From assembly GCA_950295325.1 (NCBI GenBank), contig OX485803.1, positions 50,609,554 to 50,669,553 on the forward strand: 60,000 nucleotides of DNA. The letters run 5' to 3'. The notes beneath the pieces were generated by a model, which saw only the letters and a program-made list of their open reading frames with translations, did no database searches and had not been told where the DNA came from. This DNA comes from Polytrichum commune. Taxonomy: Eukaryota; Streptophyta; Polytrichopsida; Polytrichales; Polytrichaceae. Positions 1-12,097 of the stretch are shown here, in pieces (within the stretch, counting starts at the first letter, position 1; the number at the start of each line of letters is the position of its first letter). A program made the translations under genes and the position numbers.

Positions 1-479
1 ATCCCTATGTACTACTCTTAATATCATAACATAATTTTTTTTTTCATTGAAAATAGTTACTTATGTTGATGAATGAAATCGTATTGACAATTAACGGGCA
101 TGACACTTTTCGACCTCTAGACGTCTAGTTTAGGCCCTTCACAAATAGTGTACATGACACTAATAACATAAACAGTGTAGTAGAAAAGAGGGGGTTAGCA
201 AAACACCATCAAATGACTATGTCACGAACCCAGTCATGGCACATGACTGCTCATGGATGTTGTCATGAAAATGACACCAATCTTGATACTCCATTTCGTT
301 GGGCCGGTTACCTGACCAATCTAAGAGTTATAATGACCTATGACTACATTACTAGTGACCACATGCATAGTAAAAAAAATTACTCATCCCCGCGATTCCC
401 ACCCCACCTCAACCACACTATTACCCCCCCCCCCCTCCCCCCCCAAAAGAAGAAGAAGAAGAAGAAGTTTGTGTTACTA

Positions 480-723
480 TTTCCAAGCACACTAAATTGT
501 CCTATTATTGTGGGTTACTATTGGAGTTAAGCATTGCTGTAGTTTTTTTACCAACTAAGTTATTTCATATTGTTCAGTGCGTATACTAACTACTTATGTT
601 ATTCGGGTAAAAAACATATTGTTGGTAAAATGTTATAGTAATACGTAACACGACATGGAAACCACACTAATAGGACAATTTAGTGTAGTGTGTGTTACTA
701 TTTGGAGTTACGCAATGCTATAA
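480..723. repeat. Decayed MITE copies (GTTACTATTTGGAGTTA family)
   Basis: The motif GTTACTATTGGAGTTA near 512 recurs as GTTACTATTTGGAGTTACG near 692. The segments 490-515 and 665-695 are inverted copies of one another (ACTAAATTGTCCTATTA). The same terminal motif sits in the better preserved element at 6112-6334. No target-site duplication could be assigned, so this is read as overlapping remnants rather than one intact element. Confidence 0.5.
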
Positions 724-1043
724 CTATTTAATGAGAATGTAATATTCTATCAAGCAAAGTCATTTATGTTTTGTAATGTCCAAACGACCTATTGAATTTT
801 CATTAGTAAACTTTGAACTCTTGAGTAAGACGTTATTGCACTACATAGCTCAAAATATTAACATTCACTAAATGGGATGATCAGTGTAGTGTAAAATTGA
901 GAAGTAAATTACAAGCCTTAACTACAAAGTTTAAGTAGATTGATGTGTGCAATTAGGTTGCCCCATGCTAATATATCAATATTCCACACTAATTAAATAA
1001 TTACTACAGTGGTAACAAAATTCAGTAAGTACCATAACTTATA

Positions 1044-1866
1044 GTGTGGGTTCCATACGGATTGTTGAACAAAGTTGTACATTTTTGTAATCTAATTTCC
1101 AAGATGAACATTTTCCCAAATGATTCAAATCAGAGGTTTCATGTGCCAAACAAGCGGGACATGAGATTGACGATGATGTGTTGGTCTTGTCTCTTCGACC
1201 CTCTAGCCAAGCAACATCATACCATTCCATGGATGCTTTCGGAAACCATGTCCAGTGCATAGTGCAGAAGGGACTTTGACAACGGTCGACTCTGGTGTGG
1301 CCACCACATTCTCCCAACATTGTTGCTCAAGTGTACATGCCAGAAACTTGAAGTCGGCAAACTCGGAGTATGTGGGATGGGTGGAGGAATTATTGGCCGT
1401 GGACTATGGTCGATATGAATTGGTTGTGTTATATTGTAATTGGGTGATGACAAACATGGTTGGGCATAAGGCTACTATGAAGTGAGATGATTATGGGTTT
1501 AGCCTAGTGAATTTTGATAGACTAGTGTCATTATCAGCCGAATCTTCTACATTTCCATTCCATGTTAAACAAGTTTTCTTTGCGGATGATTTGAACAATC
1601 ATGGATGAAAGGTGGTTCTACAGAAAGAGCCAAGGGGAGCAAGAGTTGTTTCTGGAAAAGATTCTATGCCGGACATAGGATGCCTATCTTTAGGTAATGT
1701 TGAAGAGCATAGTGGATTGGTACCAACATCATTAGACAATGATGCTACACCAACAAATCCAATATTAGATGAGTTTGTGGTTTTAAGCAGTGATCAAGTG
1801 GTTGTAGCTTTGAACACAAATGAGGATGAACCATCTTACGAAGATGGAAATGCTCTGATAGATTAA
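1044..1866 (+). pseudogene. CACTA (En/Spm) transposon-associated ORF remnant, DUF4216-like
   Basis: The reading frame 1255-1866 is continuous except for two in-frame TGA codons, at 1483 and 1606. It encodes a pattern typical of DUF4216, the domain found in plant CACTA transposon proteins: YVGWVEELLAVDYG, a strand ending in LYCNWV, then DDYGFSLVNFDRL and KQVFFADDLNNHG. The second TGA falls where the family usually has Trp. An upstream piece (1044-1262, another frame) contains QRFHVPNKRD, matching the RFHT-like segment that normally precedes this domain, so a frameshift near 1250 is likely. The C-terminus is acidic and ends at TAA 1864-1866. DUF4216 has no established catalytic role. I see no CACTA terminal repeats in the window, so only an internal fragment remains. 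Confidence 0.72.
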
Positions 1867-3710
1867 ATTACAATATGTTGAGTGTGTAGAAATGTCATAC
1901 TGTGTATAAATATGTACAATTCATTATTAATCCAAAAAGAGATGGGTCATTTTTTGTGAGTATTCAGTGCAAAACGCAAAAACATGTGACATTTTGAATT
2001 GACAAACCTAAATCAACCACTTTACTTTCCATAGTCATGCACGTTCTCTTAGACGTTCCCAAACACATTCTCAAGTGCGTTCCCAAGTGAATTTATGTCC
2101 CACTTCACTACCATGTCACCCCAAAGTTAACTCGGACATAAAATGAATAAAGGTGGAATTCAACCGTTTCACCAATTCACTGTTAATAATAGTAAAAGAC
2201 ATGTAGTGAAGTGGGTGTTGGAATAAAAGACATGTTTTGTTGTAGTGAGTTTTTATGACCCGACACCACTCTTTGAGCATGTTACTTTAAGCCTAAAGAA
2301 AACTTGGTTAACTTTATGGATACACTCTCACACTCATAATTTAGCCAACTCAACGAGATTTTGATCCTAAACACTTTATGCATAACTCTATGAGCAAATC
2401 TACAATGAATAATTGGCCAAAACCGGATTGAAAATTGGACCTGCTAATTTATCTATGATTATCAAAAGTGTATGCTTATTCTTAAGATGAATATCTAGGC
2501 CCTATGTTAAAGAACGTTTTATTCCACCCCTAATAGAATCAAGCATTCTTTACTAGACCCGGCATGTCTTCCCTCCATGTTCTCTATAGTGCTACCAGTT
2601 CTAGCATGTTACTGGATACTACTATAGCCTAGGGGCATTCATTGGCAACTTATGTAGCAACGATGTGTGAGGAAAGGAAGGGTGGATTATATGTATAAAA
2701 AACAATTTTTTTTTACTTTGTTTACATCTACATTAGGCTTCATCATACATCCATAAGAAATTTAAATACATCATATGGTATTATAAATTGTACTAATTTA
2801 CTTCTTCTTTTGGTAAAATAGCTTGACAAAACTTGAAATGAATTTTTTTGGGTAAGATGAGTACATTTAAAGGGTAAGTTAAGTTTTTAATTTTATTTTA
2901 AAAAGAAGACAACAAAGGTTCGTTGGAAACATTGATTAATTGAATGAAATTTCAATCAATGTAGATGGCATTTGGTTCATTATGGATGAACTACACTCCG
3001 ATGTGGAAGCACTTTGATTCAGTGTGGACAAAACAAGAAAAATGAGGGGTTTTAGGGTTGGAAGCACAATGAGCTAATTTTCCTTTTCCATTGTCATTCT
3101 CCATGGCTCCCCAAGCCACACGGACACGCCATCTTCAAATTGCTCAGATGTGTTTGTCATGTTGCTCTGTTTTAACTTTCCTTGGTTCTCACATGGGTAT
3201 GCCAATATTCTATAAAGGTGTCTTTCAAAAGAGCACAACTACTACGTCCATCAGTTTTGTCACAAACACTGGTTACTTAGACAGCTACCGTATGTACTTA
3301 CAATGACGATTCTCTACCAATTTTCTTCCAATCATGGTACTGCCGCATCCTTCATCGGTAGTTGACCAAATTGCTTCCTTTAATATACCACTCTTCTTTG
3401 ATACTTCCCTCAACTGGTGGATGATATCATACACCTTATTGTTGCCGATAGCTAACATCACCTCCTTAACTATGTCACTCCACCGTTTATGATATTTAGT
3501 GACACTTACTATTATGATTTATGCACTGCAATGACTCCTTATTATAGAGTCCGGTTTTCACTATCAAATGTTGTATAGATTGTTCATATATTATAAAATA
3601 TAAATGACTTTGTCTGGTAAAATATTATATTCTAAATGAATAGCAAGTGATACTAAATATCATACTGGTGTTGCTGGATACCTATGGTTTACGGGGATAC
3701 TATTTGGCTA
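1867..3710. other. AT-rich intergenic sequence, no gene recognised
   Basis: It contains a short stem-loop (2099-2215) and a 71-codon open frame at 3091-3306 with no recognisable domain. Nothing else can be supported here. Confidence 0.6.
2099..2215. repeat. Short inverted repeat / possible MITE hairpin
   Basis: CCCACTTCACTACCATGTC (2099-2117) pairs with GACATGTAGTGAAGTGGG (2198-2215) with one bulged base, around an 80-bp loop. Size and symmetry resemble a small MITE; no target duplication was identified. Confidence 0.5.
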
Positions 3711-4364
3711 TAGGAATCTCCCACTTAAGTACACATCCGTGTAAGTGCACATCCCGATTAAGTGAACAATTTTTTTGACAAAAATTAGGTTTTATATTTT
3801 ATTGTTTGAACATGTCATGTAGAGTCATTTTTTGCGAATGCATGAATTTTTTACGCTTGACATTCAATGTCAGTTTGTTAATGTTTCGCTAAAACATTTG
3901 AAACGATCGTCACAGTTCATCATACATGTGTTTGACAACTTCCGTTTGAACATCAGAGCAAAGCAATTGCTCGTCGATGTGGAGGACAATGGTGTGTAGA
4001 GCTTGAAAGCATGTGCAGTCAGTAGCACTTTCAGAATCAACAAATGTCTCGATAGGCTCTCGCAACAAATGATTCGTTGCAATATGTTCTCCCGATTGTC
4101 CCAAACTTTCCGGATGGCACCTTCACTAACTTCATACTCTGGCCCCAACGCCCGCCTACTCGGCACATTCGGCTTGCTCAACTTTGCAATGATTTCACAT
4201 TGTTGGGCTTCGGTCAAGCAGGTTGCCTCATGTTTCATCCGTTTCCCATTGTGATTCATCAAATTAGAGGGTTTAAAAAGCAATATGAGTAAAGTACGCA
4301 CCTACCAACTAAGTGCGCACCAATGGCTTTGGTTCAAAGTGCGTACTTAAGCGGGAGATTACTG
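3711..4364 (-). mobile_element. pogo-like (Tc1/mariner) element, family 1 copy A
   Basis: The right end is CTTAAGCGGGAGATTACTG followed by TA; the left end is TA then TAGGAATCTCCCACTTAAG. These are inverted copies of one terminal repeat, seen cleanly as CAGTAATCTCCC in the sister copy at 7114. A TA target duplication plus a CAGT-type terminus points to the pogo/Tigger branch of Tc1/mariner. The minus strand carries a remnant of a CENP-B-type DNA-binding region (separate entry). At 654 bp it is far too short for an autonomous element. Confidence 0.8.
3870..4301 (-). pseudogene. pogo-like transposase N-terminal helix-turn-helix fragment
   Basis: This 143-codon frame lies inside the pogo-like element. 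Its first half has the pattern of a CENP-B N-terminal / Tigger helix-turn-helix: a basic start (NHNGKRMKHEA), a first helix LTEAQQCEIIAKL, and a recognition-helix region YEVSEGAIRKVWDNRENI. In pogo-family transposases this domain binds the terminal repeats. The DDE catalytic domain is absent and the rest of the frame has no recognisable domain. The sister copy at 7114-7619 has lost exactly this segment. Both are best read as internally deleted, non-autonomous derivatives. Confidence 0.68.
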
Positions 4365-4497
4365 TATCTTGTTGCTTAATTCCCAGTAGGAGTTTGGATT
4401 ACCGGTATCAGACAATATTGTATATTCTTGCTATTGTGAACACAATTCTCCTTATTTAGGATTCATATTGCTTACCGATGTCTTGCTTCTTCTCTAA

Positions 4498-5062
4498 AGG
4501 CCACTTCACACACAAGACTGAAGGCCCGTGACCATTGCAATCTAAGAGCTCTCATTGGTCGAAAGGGTGGAGACCGTCCAAGTTCACTTCACACACGAAG
4601 GTGAAGGCCTAAAGGCCCAAAGAAGACTTCATGGATGAAAAGTCTACATGGAGTCCTACATGGCGGAATTAGGATAAGGTTATATGGTCTCCCAAAATTT
4701 TCATCAAGCCCACCTCCAAAAGGTGAGTCTAACGCAAATTCTGGGAGACCGTGACTTTTTTAATTTTCTTTTCCAACAGGACAGATTTCAGGACATATTG
4801 CAAGGCATATTCCATAACAAATTCCAGATAGACAAACACCATCAAGTAATTCTCTCAAATTGATAGGATTTGAGACATATTATATTAAACCAAATCCCCC
4901 CTTTTTCCGCCAACATGGTCCATTCTCACTTCACAATATGCTTGAGGGCCCCGTGACTACATAAACCGGCTTTCCCAACACCCATGGTATGGCCTTTGGA
5001 CGAGACTCAAGGGTCCTCACCATTACAAGGTCATGACCCTTGGCTCATGTGTGAAGTGGCCC
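4498..5062. mobile_element. PIF/Harbinger-like MITE, copy A
   Basis: Termini are AGGCCACTTCACACAC on the left and GTGTGAAGTGGCCC on the right, an imperfect inverted repeat with consensus GGGCCACTTCACAC, flanked by TAA on both sides (4495-4497 and 5063-5065). A three-base TWA duplication is characteristic of PIF/Harbinger. A related copy in reverse orientation occupies about 58340-58874, and a shorter relative with the same termini lies at 21807-22304. It encodes nothing recognisable. A small nested hairpin (GGTCTCCCA...TGGGAGACC) lies at about 4687-4752. Confidence 0.8.
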
Positions 5063-5065
5063 TAA

Positions 5066-6111
5066 GGCACTCTTGTGAACCCTGAAACCCGAAACCTTCC
5101 CTGCTATTCTTGCGACTACCACTTGTTTCATAGTATTTCAAGCTACAATCAGAATGCAACACTTTATTGGTTCTGTCTATAGGACAGAGGCTATGCATCA
5201 ACTTCTTCGTTTCAAGAGCAAATTTCCTAACCACTTTGCGTTCACACTTGGACGCTACTTGTTCTTGTTATTTTTGGTCCACTTTATTTAATGTGGATGT
5301 TAACTATAATTATATATGTATATGTGTGTGTGTGTGTGTATGTATATATAGAACTATAATTGCTCCCTAAAATGCATTGAAAGAAATCTAGTTAACTATA
5401 GTTATTTCGGCAGTTCTTGATTATTTATTCTAAAAATCTCGGGTGATATCAAAATCCTTGACCTGCATTTGAGAAGAAGGTGCACAAAATCCAAGAAAGG
5501 TTTGGTATAGTAAATAGCCATGGATTGGCATGAGCAAAGTGGACAACTATAATTATAGTCTTTCATAGTAAAGGACAGAGCCTCACGGTTCTACCGTTTT
5601 CTTGTTCTTATTCTCATCCAGTGCTCAGTTTCCAAGTATCCTTCCCCACAATCCTCCCAAATTACTTCACACTCTACCAATCTCTAAATACTCCGTGCCA
5701 AGACTCAATATCCTAATCAGGACTCCATACCAAGACTTCATCGAATTGCCTGGACTTCCATTCCGCTACCCAACACTTATTATTTGAAGGCCCAGTTTCA
5801 GCACATCCATTCTGGCCAAGCAACAATACAACGCTCAATTCACGCCTCATTCCATGCAGCTTACTTGGAATCAACTTCATCACATATACATTCAAGAGGA
5901 GGTGACCCATAGTACATTCTTCACACACAATTGTCACACAAAACATTGTTACTCCTCTCCTTAAATCTCCCACATGTCCCTTTCTCTATTCCTGCTGCTT
6001 CATTCCTGACCATCCCTTAAAATTGTGGTTTTTTAAAATGAAGTATGTTAAAAAAAAATCTTTATTAGCTTCCTTTTTACTTTTACTGTTCTTTGTTTTT
6101 CATAAGAGTAT
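5066..6111. other. Non-coding interval with a TG microsatellite
   Basis: A simple repeat of TG/TA dinucleotides lies at about 5310-5350. The remaining sequence shows no recognisable coding or transposon structure. Confidence 0.6.
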
Positions 6112-6334
6112 CTACACTAAATATGATATTCAGTGTCACTTACTATTTGGAGTTACACATTCCCATGTCTTTTTATTATTGATGTATTGTTTTACCAAGT
6201 AAAGATTTTAATGTTCAATAATGTCCAAACAACCAATTCAACCTTTGTTGGTACAAAATGAGATGTGCATTAAACATTTATAACGTTGCGTAATTCCAAA
6301 TAGTAAGTGACATCAAATATCATGTTGAGTGTAG
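6112..6334. mobile_element. 223-bp MITE with about 47-bp inverted repeats
   Basis: The left arm begins CTACACTAAATATGATATT and continues through GTGTCACTTACTATTTGG. The right arm is its reverse complement, ending CATGTTGAGTGTAG. The inner motif CTTACTATTTGGAGTTAC relates it to the remnants at 480-723, and related termini (ATTGTATTTAGTGTCA) occur near 12830 and 14330. The target duplication is not clear, so the superfamily is left open. Confidence 0.7.
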
Positions 6335-7113
6335 TTTTATTATTAACAATATCCCAATTGTGTTGATTATTGAGTCTATAGTGGTTATTATATTTTGAGC
6401 ATGTAGTGTAATATCTTTTAAACATGTGTCTTACATGTGCCCATTCGTAGATATAACATGACCACACACCACTCAAATATATGTGTCCAATAGAGAAAAA
6501 TAACCGAATCAAGCTAATTTACCTTAGGTATCTTGTCTGGTTAGCAATCGCAAATCACATTCAATATTGTCGTTTCAAGTTTAGAATCAGAGTGGGGTCA
6601 TAAAAGCTACAAGAAGTCAAAGTGAATATTTGGTGTTTCTTTGAGTGATCACATAGGCCTTGTCTATTGTTTTGATAATTGAACTTATAATGGTCAACAT
6701 AGTTTAATAAGGGGATTGTTAAATCGACTACAAAGACATGTAGCGTGGTCACATGACTTGTCAAATTTTGATTTTTCATCACACACGTGAAGAGCAAGGT
6801 AGTAACTATATGTTAGAATGAAGAAACTTGGCCAACTAGGTTGACAAGTCAAAAGCCTATTCGACACCATACATATTGATTGTGGTCATTTTTACTAGTG
6901 TTTGACCGATTCAACAATCCTCTATATTAAACATATAGTCTTATGTCATTGTAACACATGTCTTTTAATGTTCATTCTTAACTCCAAGCCTTTCCAAGCA
7001 CCACTCAAAATCAACTTCCTAGTTGTTTTGAGAGATCTGAAAGGCCCGTATACTGAAATTTAGTATTGTGTGAATTTGGGAGTCTTGTCCGTGTTTCATG
7101 GAGGAAATAGGTA
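6335..7113. other. Non-coding AT-rich interval
   Basis: No recognisable gene or repeat structure was found. Short open frames on the minus strand (6270-6797) lack any domain pattern. Confidence 0.55.
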
Positions 7114-7619
7114 CAGTAATCTCCCACTTAAGTACGCACCTGTTTAAGTACGCATCATGGTTAAGTGCGCAACTTTTTTGAAAAAAATTAGGGTTCAAAC
7201 TTTATTGTTTGAAAATGTCATGCAAAATCATTTGCCGTGAATGCATGAATTTTTTTATGCTTGACATTCAATGTCAATTTGTTAACGTTTTGCTGAAACG
7301 TCTCAAACAATCGTCGCAATTCATCATATATATGTCCAACTTACGTTTGAACACCGGAGCAAAGCAATTGCTCGCCGGTGTTGAGGACAATGTTGTGTAA
7401 AGCTTCAAAACCTTTGAAGTCCGTGGCCCTTTCAGATTCAACAAATGTCTCAATAGGTTGGATTTCGGTCAAGCGGGTCGCCTCAGGTTTCATCCATTTC
7501 TCACTGCGATTCATCGAATTAGAGGGTCTAGAAAGCAATATGAGTAAAGTATGCACCTACCAACTAAGTGCGCACCAATGGCTCCAGTTCAAAGTGCGTA
7601 CTTAAGCGGGAGATTACTG
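7114..7619. mobile_element. pogo-like element, family 1 copy B
   Basis: The ends are TA|CAGTAATCTCCCACTTAAG and CTTAAGCGGGAGATTACTG|TA, a clean inverted repeat with a TA target duplication at 7112-7113 and 7620-7621. The body is collinear with the copy at 3711-4364 but lacks the helix-turn-helix segment, which makes it about 150 bp shorter. It is a non-autonomous deletion derivative. Confidence 0.85.
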
Positions 7620-7621
7620 TA

Positions 7622-8640
7622 ATCATCATTGTAGAAAGGCATGTAATCATCCTTTTAAGAAAATGGGCATAATTTCCATCAACTGACTGCTATATTTTTG
7701 TTTTGGGTATGTTAGCAATTGAAAAGGGATTCTAATGCACCTTGACATGCATTTGTTTACCCTATGGATAGGTTATGATTTTTCACAATGTTGCATAGGT
7801 GCAACATGACTCAACCCCCAGATATTGTGAGAGTCCATGTTCTGAATATGCAATCAAAGTCCAGGTATTGGAGTCTCTTTTTTTTCTTCTTTAAAATCAA
7901 TTGAAATAAGTTTATTTCAATGCCATAAAACTGCACAAAGCCACCGGTGACCCAAAAAAAGGGGACTTGGCGGGTCTTCTTGGGTGCTCAGGATGGATCC
8001 AACACATGTCACATTGAGTAAACAATTTACCATGTGATTAAGTAAGCCCCATTAGGCCTTCTTATGTTCCAATGAATGATTTTAGTGTTATCCATGTGGT
8101 AAAGATGTTCATTTCCTCGCAAACTTTGTCATACTTCCAAAGTGCATCATCATAGATGCTAGGGGCGGGCACTGGTGAAAATGTAGAAAATCACGTATGA
8201 GAAAATATTGGGTGGATTTTATTCAAGACACATAATTTTAAAAAGGAAAGAAAAGATATACAATAATGTCCTCTAAATGTGAATTCGGGAAATATATATA
8301 ATGTATGGTGTGTTTAAGTTGTTGTATTTTATTATTATTGACATGTAAAGTAGCATAAATGAAATTATGTTTAATTTTTAAAATTTATAGGTTCAACATA
8401 AATTATCTGCCATAAATGGCATTGGATAAGAAATAAGCAAAATGTATGTGGACATATGTGCATGGATTTGTTGAATCGGTCACCTTTGGATGAAAAATAC
8501 CATCATCAAGCAATGGAAGGGTTGGTTAGCTTATTTAGAGTTCCTTGGGGGGGTTCAAGAACCATACACAAGGTATTAGAGTAGTAGGAACTATTTGCTG
8601 GGTATCAGGGTACCATGATAGTATAGGGCGAGAGTAGAAG
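7622..8640. other. Non-coding interval
   Basis: AT-rich sequence with no recognised coding or transposon structure. Confidence 0.55.
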
Positions 8641-8647
8641 ACGTCAA

Positions 8648-9520
8648 TTGATGATAGAAGACTACAAGGCCGTGGAGGGGATATGGTTAAAGGTGGAGTG
8701 GTCCGGTTGGTTTTTCTCATCAAGCCTAGATACAGTTAGTGATGCAAAAGGCTTTCATGATCAATATTTTATACACAATGTCAAGAATTTAATCAATCCC
8801 CTAGACTCACCGGTGAGAGTTCTACAGCTTGGAGGTGACGTAACACTTCTAAAACATGTGGAAATGATTTACAACAAGTTCACCCATGATAAACATGGAC
8901 TGAAGCTCGAAGATACCACAAGGAAGGACCGCCAAAATTAGGCGTTGGCTCAACGCCTATGCCAAAGCAAGATACGACAATGTCTTGCAGTTCTTTGTTC
9001 ATTATCTGAGGCACATCGAAAGCAGACGCTTGGGACGGAGAAATATTTGGAGATTACGCTAACTATACAAATATCCTTCTATTTTCTTGTTTGGATCTCC
9101 AATCACCTTTAGTGTTATCTTCTGAGGTTTATTTCTTTTTCTATCTTTGGAAGTTGTGGTTTGTGCATGAAGATTATTCAGTACGGGGGCCAGCTTACAA
9201 CTTCACAATCGCCGAGAGTCAACAATGTTTTGTTGATATTCAAATTGCTTGTAATTTTGTGGTGTTGTATGTATGCCATTTCCATGATAAATATTCACAT
9301 TTACATGTCCCACTTCACTTGACTGGAAGTGATATTTGCAAGATTGTTTTCTCCAAGATTGGGATTATGGTTGGAATGGAGCGTGTGTACGATTTTCATG
9401 GGTTGGTGGGCATTGCTAACACATTGAATAGGTTGTCAGAAATTAAACATAATGAAAATAGTATACAATCTGGAAGGGTCCATAATAAAATGAAGATGTA
9501 TGTTGAATTTACTTTATTAA
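8648..9520 (+). pseudogene. Unrecognised protein relic, probably transposon-encoded
   Basis: Two open frames, 8648-8941 and 9091-9612, read as one interrupted protein. The first runs through VRVLQLGGDVTLLKHVEMIY and KHGLKLEDTTRKDRQN, then a TAG (8939-8941, where TGG would give Trp). The same frame continues as ALAQRLCQSKIRQCLAVL and GTEKYLEITL before a shift near 9055 into the second frame. That frame contains YFFFYLWKLWFVHEDYSVRG, QCFVDIQIACNFVV and VPLHLTGSDICKIVFSKIG followed by GMERVYDFHGLVGIANTLN. The dense, non-repetitive composition and the single stop plus single frameshift are what a recently dead gene looks like. I do not recognise the family. The GSD-x-C-x3-FS pattern loosely recalls the C-terminal part of RNase H-fold transposases, but that is only inference. 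No terminal repeats were found around it. Confidence 0.5.
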
Positions 9521-9612
9521 TATGTATGTTGTTTCTATCTTGGTTGGATGCTAAAGTTTATAGTATGATGGTGTATGTGTGTAATGTTCAAAGTAATATC
9601 TACGTAGTGTAG

Positions 9613-10465
9613 TGTATGCGTAGTGTACTATATGGGTTATATATGTGCAAATTGTTCACACAAAATTTCTATTACTTATAAATAAGATAGGGTGATTATA
9701 ATTATGCGACTCTAAAACTTATATATAATGATAGGGTGTTAGAAAATACCATCTAGTAGAAATTTAGCTACTTATAGGGTGGAAAATATTCAACAAAGGA
9801 AAGTAAGTACCCTCCCCCCCCCCCCCCTTTAACTAAGAGGTTCTCACACATGTATGCATAAATCAAGTGTAGATGCATCCCCGGGTGCGAAGGGAGGTTT
9901 TGGTTGTAGCTATGTGGCACTTCACATGTTTTTGGTGGTTGTTTGAATCCTTGTGAATTGTGTTTGCTGATTGGATGTATGTATGTGGTGTAGGTCAGGC
10001 ATTGTCTTGCAGAGGGGCCATTGCTTCCCATGGATTCTTTCACTGTGGAATGTCTCGTGTGTGTTGTGTAGGTCGGGCGTTCTCATGTGGTGCAATTAAT
10101 GCTTCCTAGAGATACCATTGTGGTGGAGTGTTGAAACTGCCTTGGGGAGTGTACAAGATGTAGGACTTGTGATGTAGCTCCATGCAGGGAGGCCATGTTG
10201 GGTGCCATTGTGAAGGTTTTGTAATATAGTGGTAGTTGGTGAAGAGGGAGGAATCAATTGTGGGGATAGTGCATAGATATATGTCATATATGTTTTGGGG
10301 TTGAGCTTTGAGATCATATGTGTCGGGTGACATTGGATCTGGATCACAAGGATGTATGTTACAGATGCCTTGAGCACTATAGAAATGGATCTATCATGTG
10401 GTGTACTTCTCTTGCTAGTCACATGTGTATTTGGTGTGGGACGTATTGGTCAGATTTTGTCAAGT
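9613..10465. other. Non-coding interval with a C14 tract
   Basis: A run of 14 C residues lies at 9814-9827. A short plus-strand frame at 10318-10506 is Cys-rich but crosses the solo-LTR boundary at 10471 and is not convincing as a gene. Confidence 0.5.
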
Positions 10466-10470
10466 GTGTC

Positions 10471-12092
10471 TGTGAGCCCAAATTACGGGCCCACATGTGC
10501 TTTTAAGCTTTGAAGCTATTAGACTAGGGACTTGGATTTTTTATTACATATTCAAAACACAAAAAGAGTGTGAGAGTTGAGGTTGGGTTTGATTTAAAGT
10601 TAAAGGATTGTGCTTATTGTTATTAAAATTATTCTGGATTTAAGAAAGATAGTCACAGGAATAGGGGGTTTTGACTTAGATGTGGCTGGGCCTTATTAAC
10701 CAAGATAGGCTAAGTTAGTGTTTGTTTAAGGATGGGTTGCTAGCCATTTGAGGGTAGGCACTACTGTGCCCTAGTGAATCCCGGCGTTCGGAAGGCAGAG
10801 CAGTTAGGGGGTTGCGGCAGCAACGGGACTCTCTCTTACGGAAAAAACACACCCAGCAGACAAGGGGGGCCAGGGGAAGCGGCAGCGGAATGCTGCTGGA
10901 GCTCCAAGCGAGGACAGAAGGAGGAGAATGCAGCATCGAGATCTGGGGTGAGGGTGATACTCCCTCCGAGGAGGTTGTTGGTGCGGGAAGCCAGCTCAAC
11001 CTCTGCAACCATAGCTGCGAAGCGAATAGATCCGGGCGACCAGGGAAGGCGGCGTTGGAAAGTCGGGGCAGGAAATCAATTCGCAACCTTGAAGTAATCG
11101 AGGGAGGCAACTGGGATGTTGCCGAGTGAATGCGGGTAGGAGGAAGGAGTTGGATTCCGCGGCAGGGGAATGCACTGGTTCGCTGTGAGGGTAGCAACCG
11201 AGGACCAAGGCTGCCTTGAAGGGCAGTGACGGGCGTGGGCCGAATGTAAACAGCGTAGAATTGGTTCCAGCGGAGGATGGCTGAAGGCAGCTGGACGGGT
11301 TCTGCTCAAAGGGTAGGTGATTGAGCATCAGAGGAAGGTGAGGCTTCGCCCACAGGAGATCGTACGAGATGTTGAGTTCAGATAGACCAGCCAACCGAGG
11401 ACAAAGGTTGTCTTGAAGAGCAGTGACGGGCATGGGCCGAATGTAAACAACGTAGAATTGGTTCCAGCGGAGGATGGCTGAAGGCAGCTGGACGGGTTCT
11501 GCTCAAAGGGTAGGTGATTGAGCATCAGAGGAAGGTGAGGCTTCGCCCACAGGAGATCGTACAAGATGTTGAGTTCAGATATACCAGCCAAGCGAGGACA
11601 GAGGCTGCCTTGAAGGGTAGAGACGGGAGTGGGCCGAATGCAAACAACGTAGAACTATGGCCAGCGGAGGGTTAATGAGGGCCTCTAATCGGGTCTTACT
11701 TAAGAGGCATATGACCGTGCAATGAAGGATAGGTGTATCTCATTTAAAGAATAGTTAGAATTAGGGAGGGGGTTAATTTGATAACTGGCATTAGCTGCCT
11801 TGATGGGGGGGTAGGTCATTAGTTAAGCATGTAGCAATCGTGTTATCCGAGTAGCATTTTGTATTAGTTTTATAAAGGAATGTGGGTGTTAAGTAATCCC
11901 AAGGTGCCAAAGTGTTTTTAAACACTGATTACCTTGCGCTCTCTAAATAAAATTTGTGAGATTTATAAATGCCCTCACTGGGGTGAGCATGACTTGACGA
12001 CACTAGTTTAGACACATGAATCAGGTGCATGTTAGCCCTAGCTCTCCCTCGGACTAGGACGCAATAAGGGGGGGGGGGGGTTTGGGCTGACA
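10471..12092. mobile_element. Solo LTR with 5-bp target duplication
   Basis: The element begins TGTGAGCCCAAATTACGGGC and ends GGGTTTGGGCTGACA, giving the TG...CA ends of an LTR. It is bounded by the direct repeat GTGTC (10466-10470 and 12093-12097). No internal retroelement coding region is present, so this is a solo LTR of 1622 bp left by LTR-LTR recombination. The interior is GC-rich and includes a 197-bp tandem repeat (separate entry). The 3' part contains AAATAAA near 11945, a possible polyadenylation signal, and a G13 tract at 12068-12080. Orientation cannot be fixed without the internal region. Confidence 0.88.
11195..11690. repeat. 197-bp tandem repeat inside the solo LTR
   Basis: The segment CAGTGACGGGC...GGGCCGAATG recurs at 11224, 11421 and (diverged) 11618, a constant spacing of 197 bp. 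The first two units are nearly identical; the third is partial and degenerates after about 75 bp. Open frames on the minus strand here repeat with the unit and are a by-product of it. Confidence 0.88.
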
Positions 12093-12097
12093 GTGTC

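Noticed and set aside
213-530. 105-codon plus-strand frame
   Set aside because: Contains poly-Pro and poly-Lys from simple repeats and overlaps MITE remnants.
10318-10506. Cys-rich short frame suggestive of a zinc finger
   Set aside because: It crosses the solo-LTR boundary and has no standard Cys/His spacing.
10715-11433. Several overlapping open frames of 100-160 codons on both strands
   Set aside because: They lie in a GC-rich solo LTR with 197-bp tandem repeats; no domain, and frames repeat with the unit.
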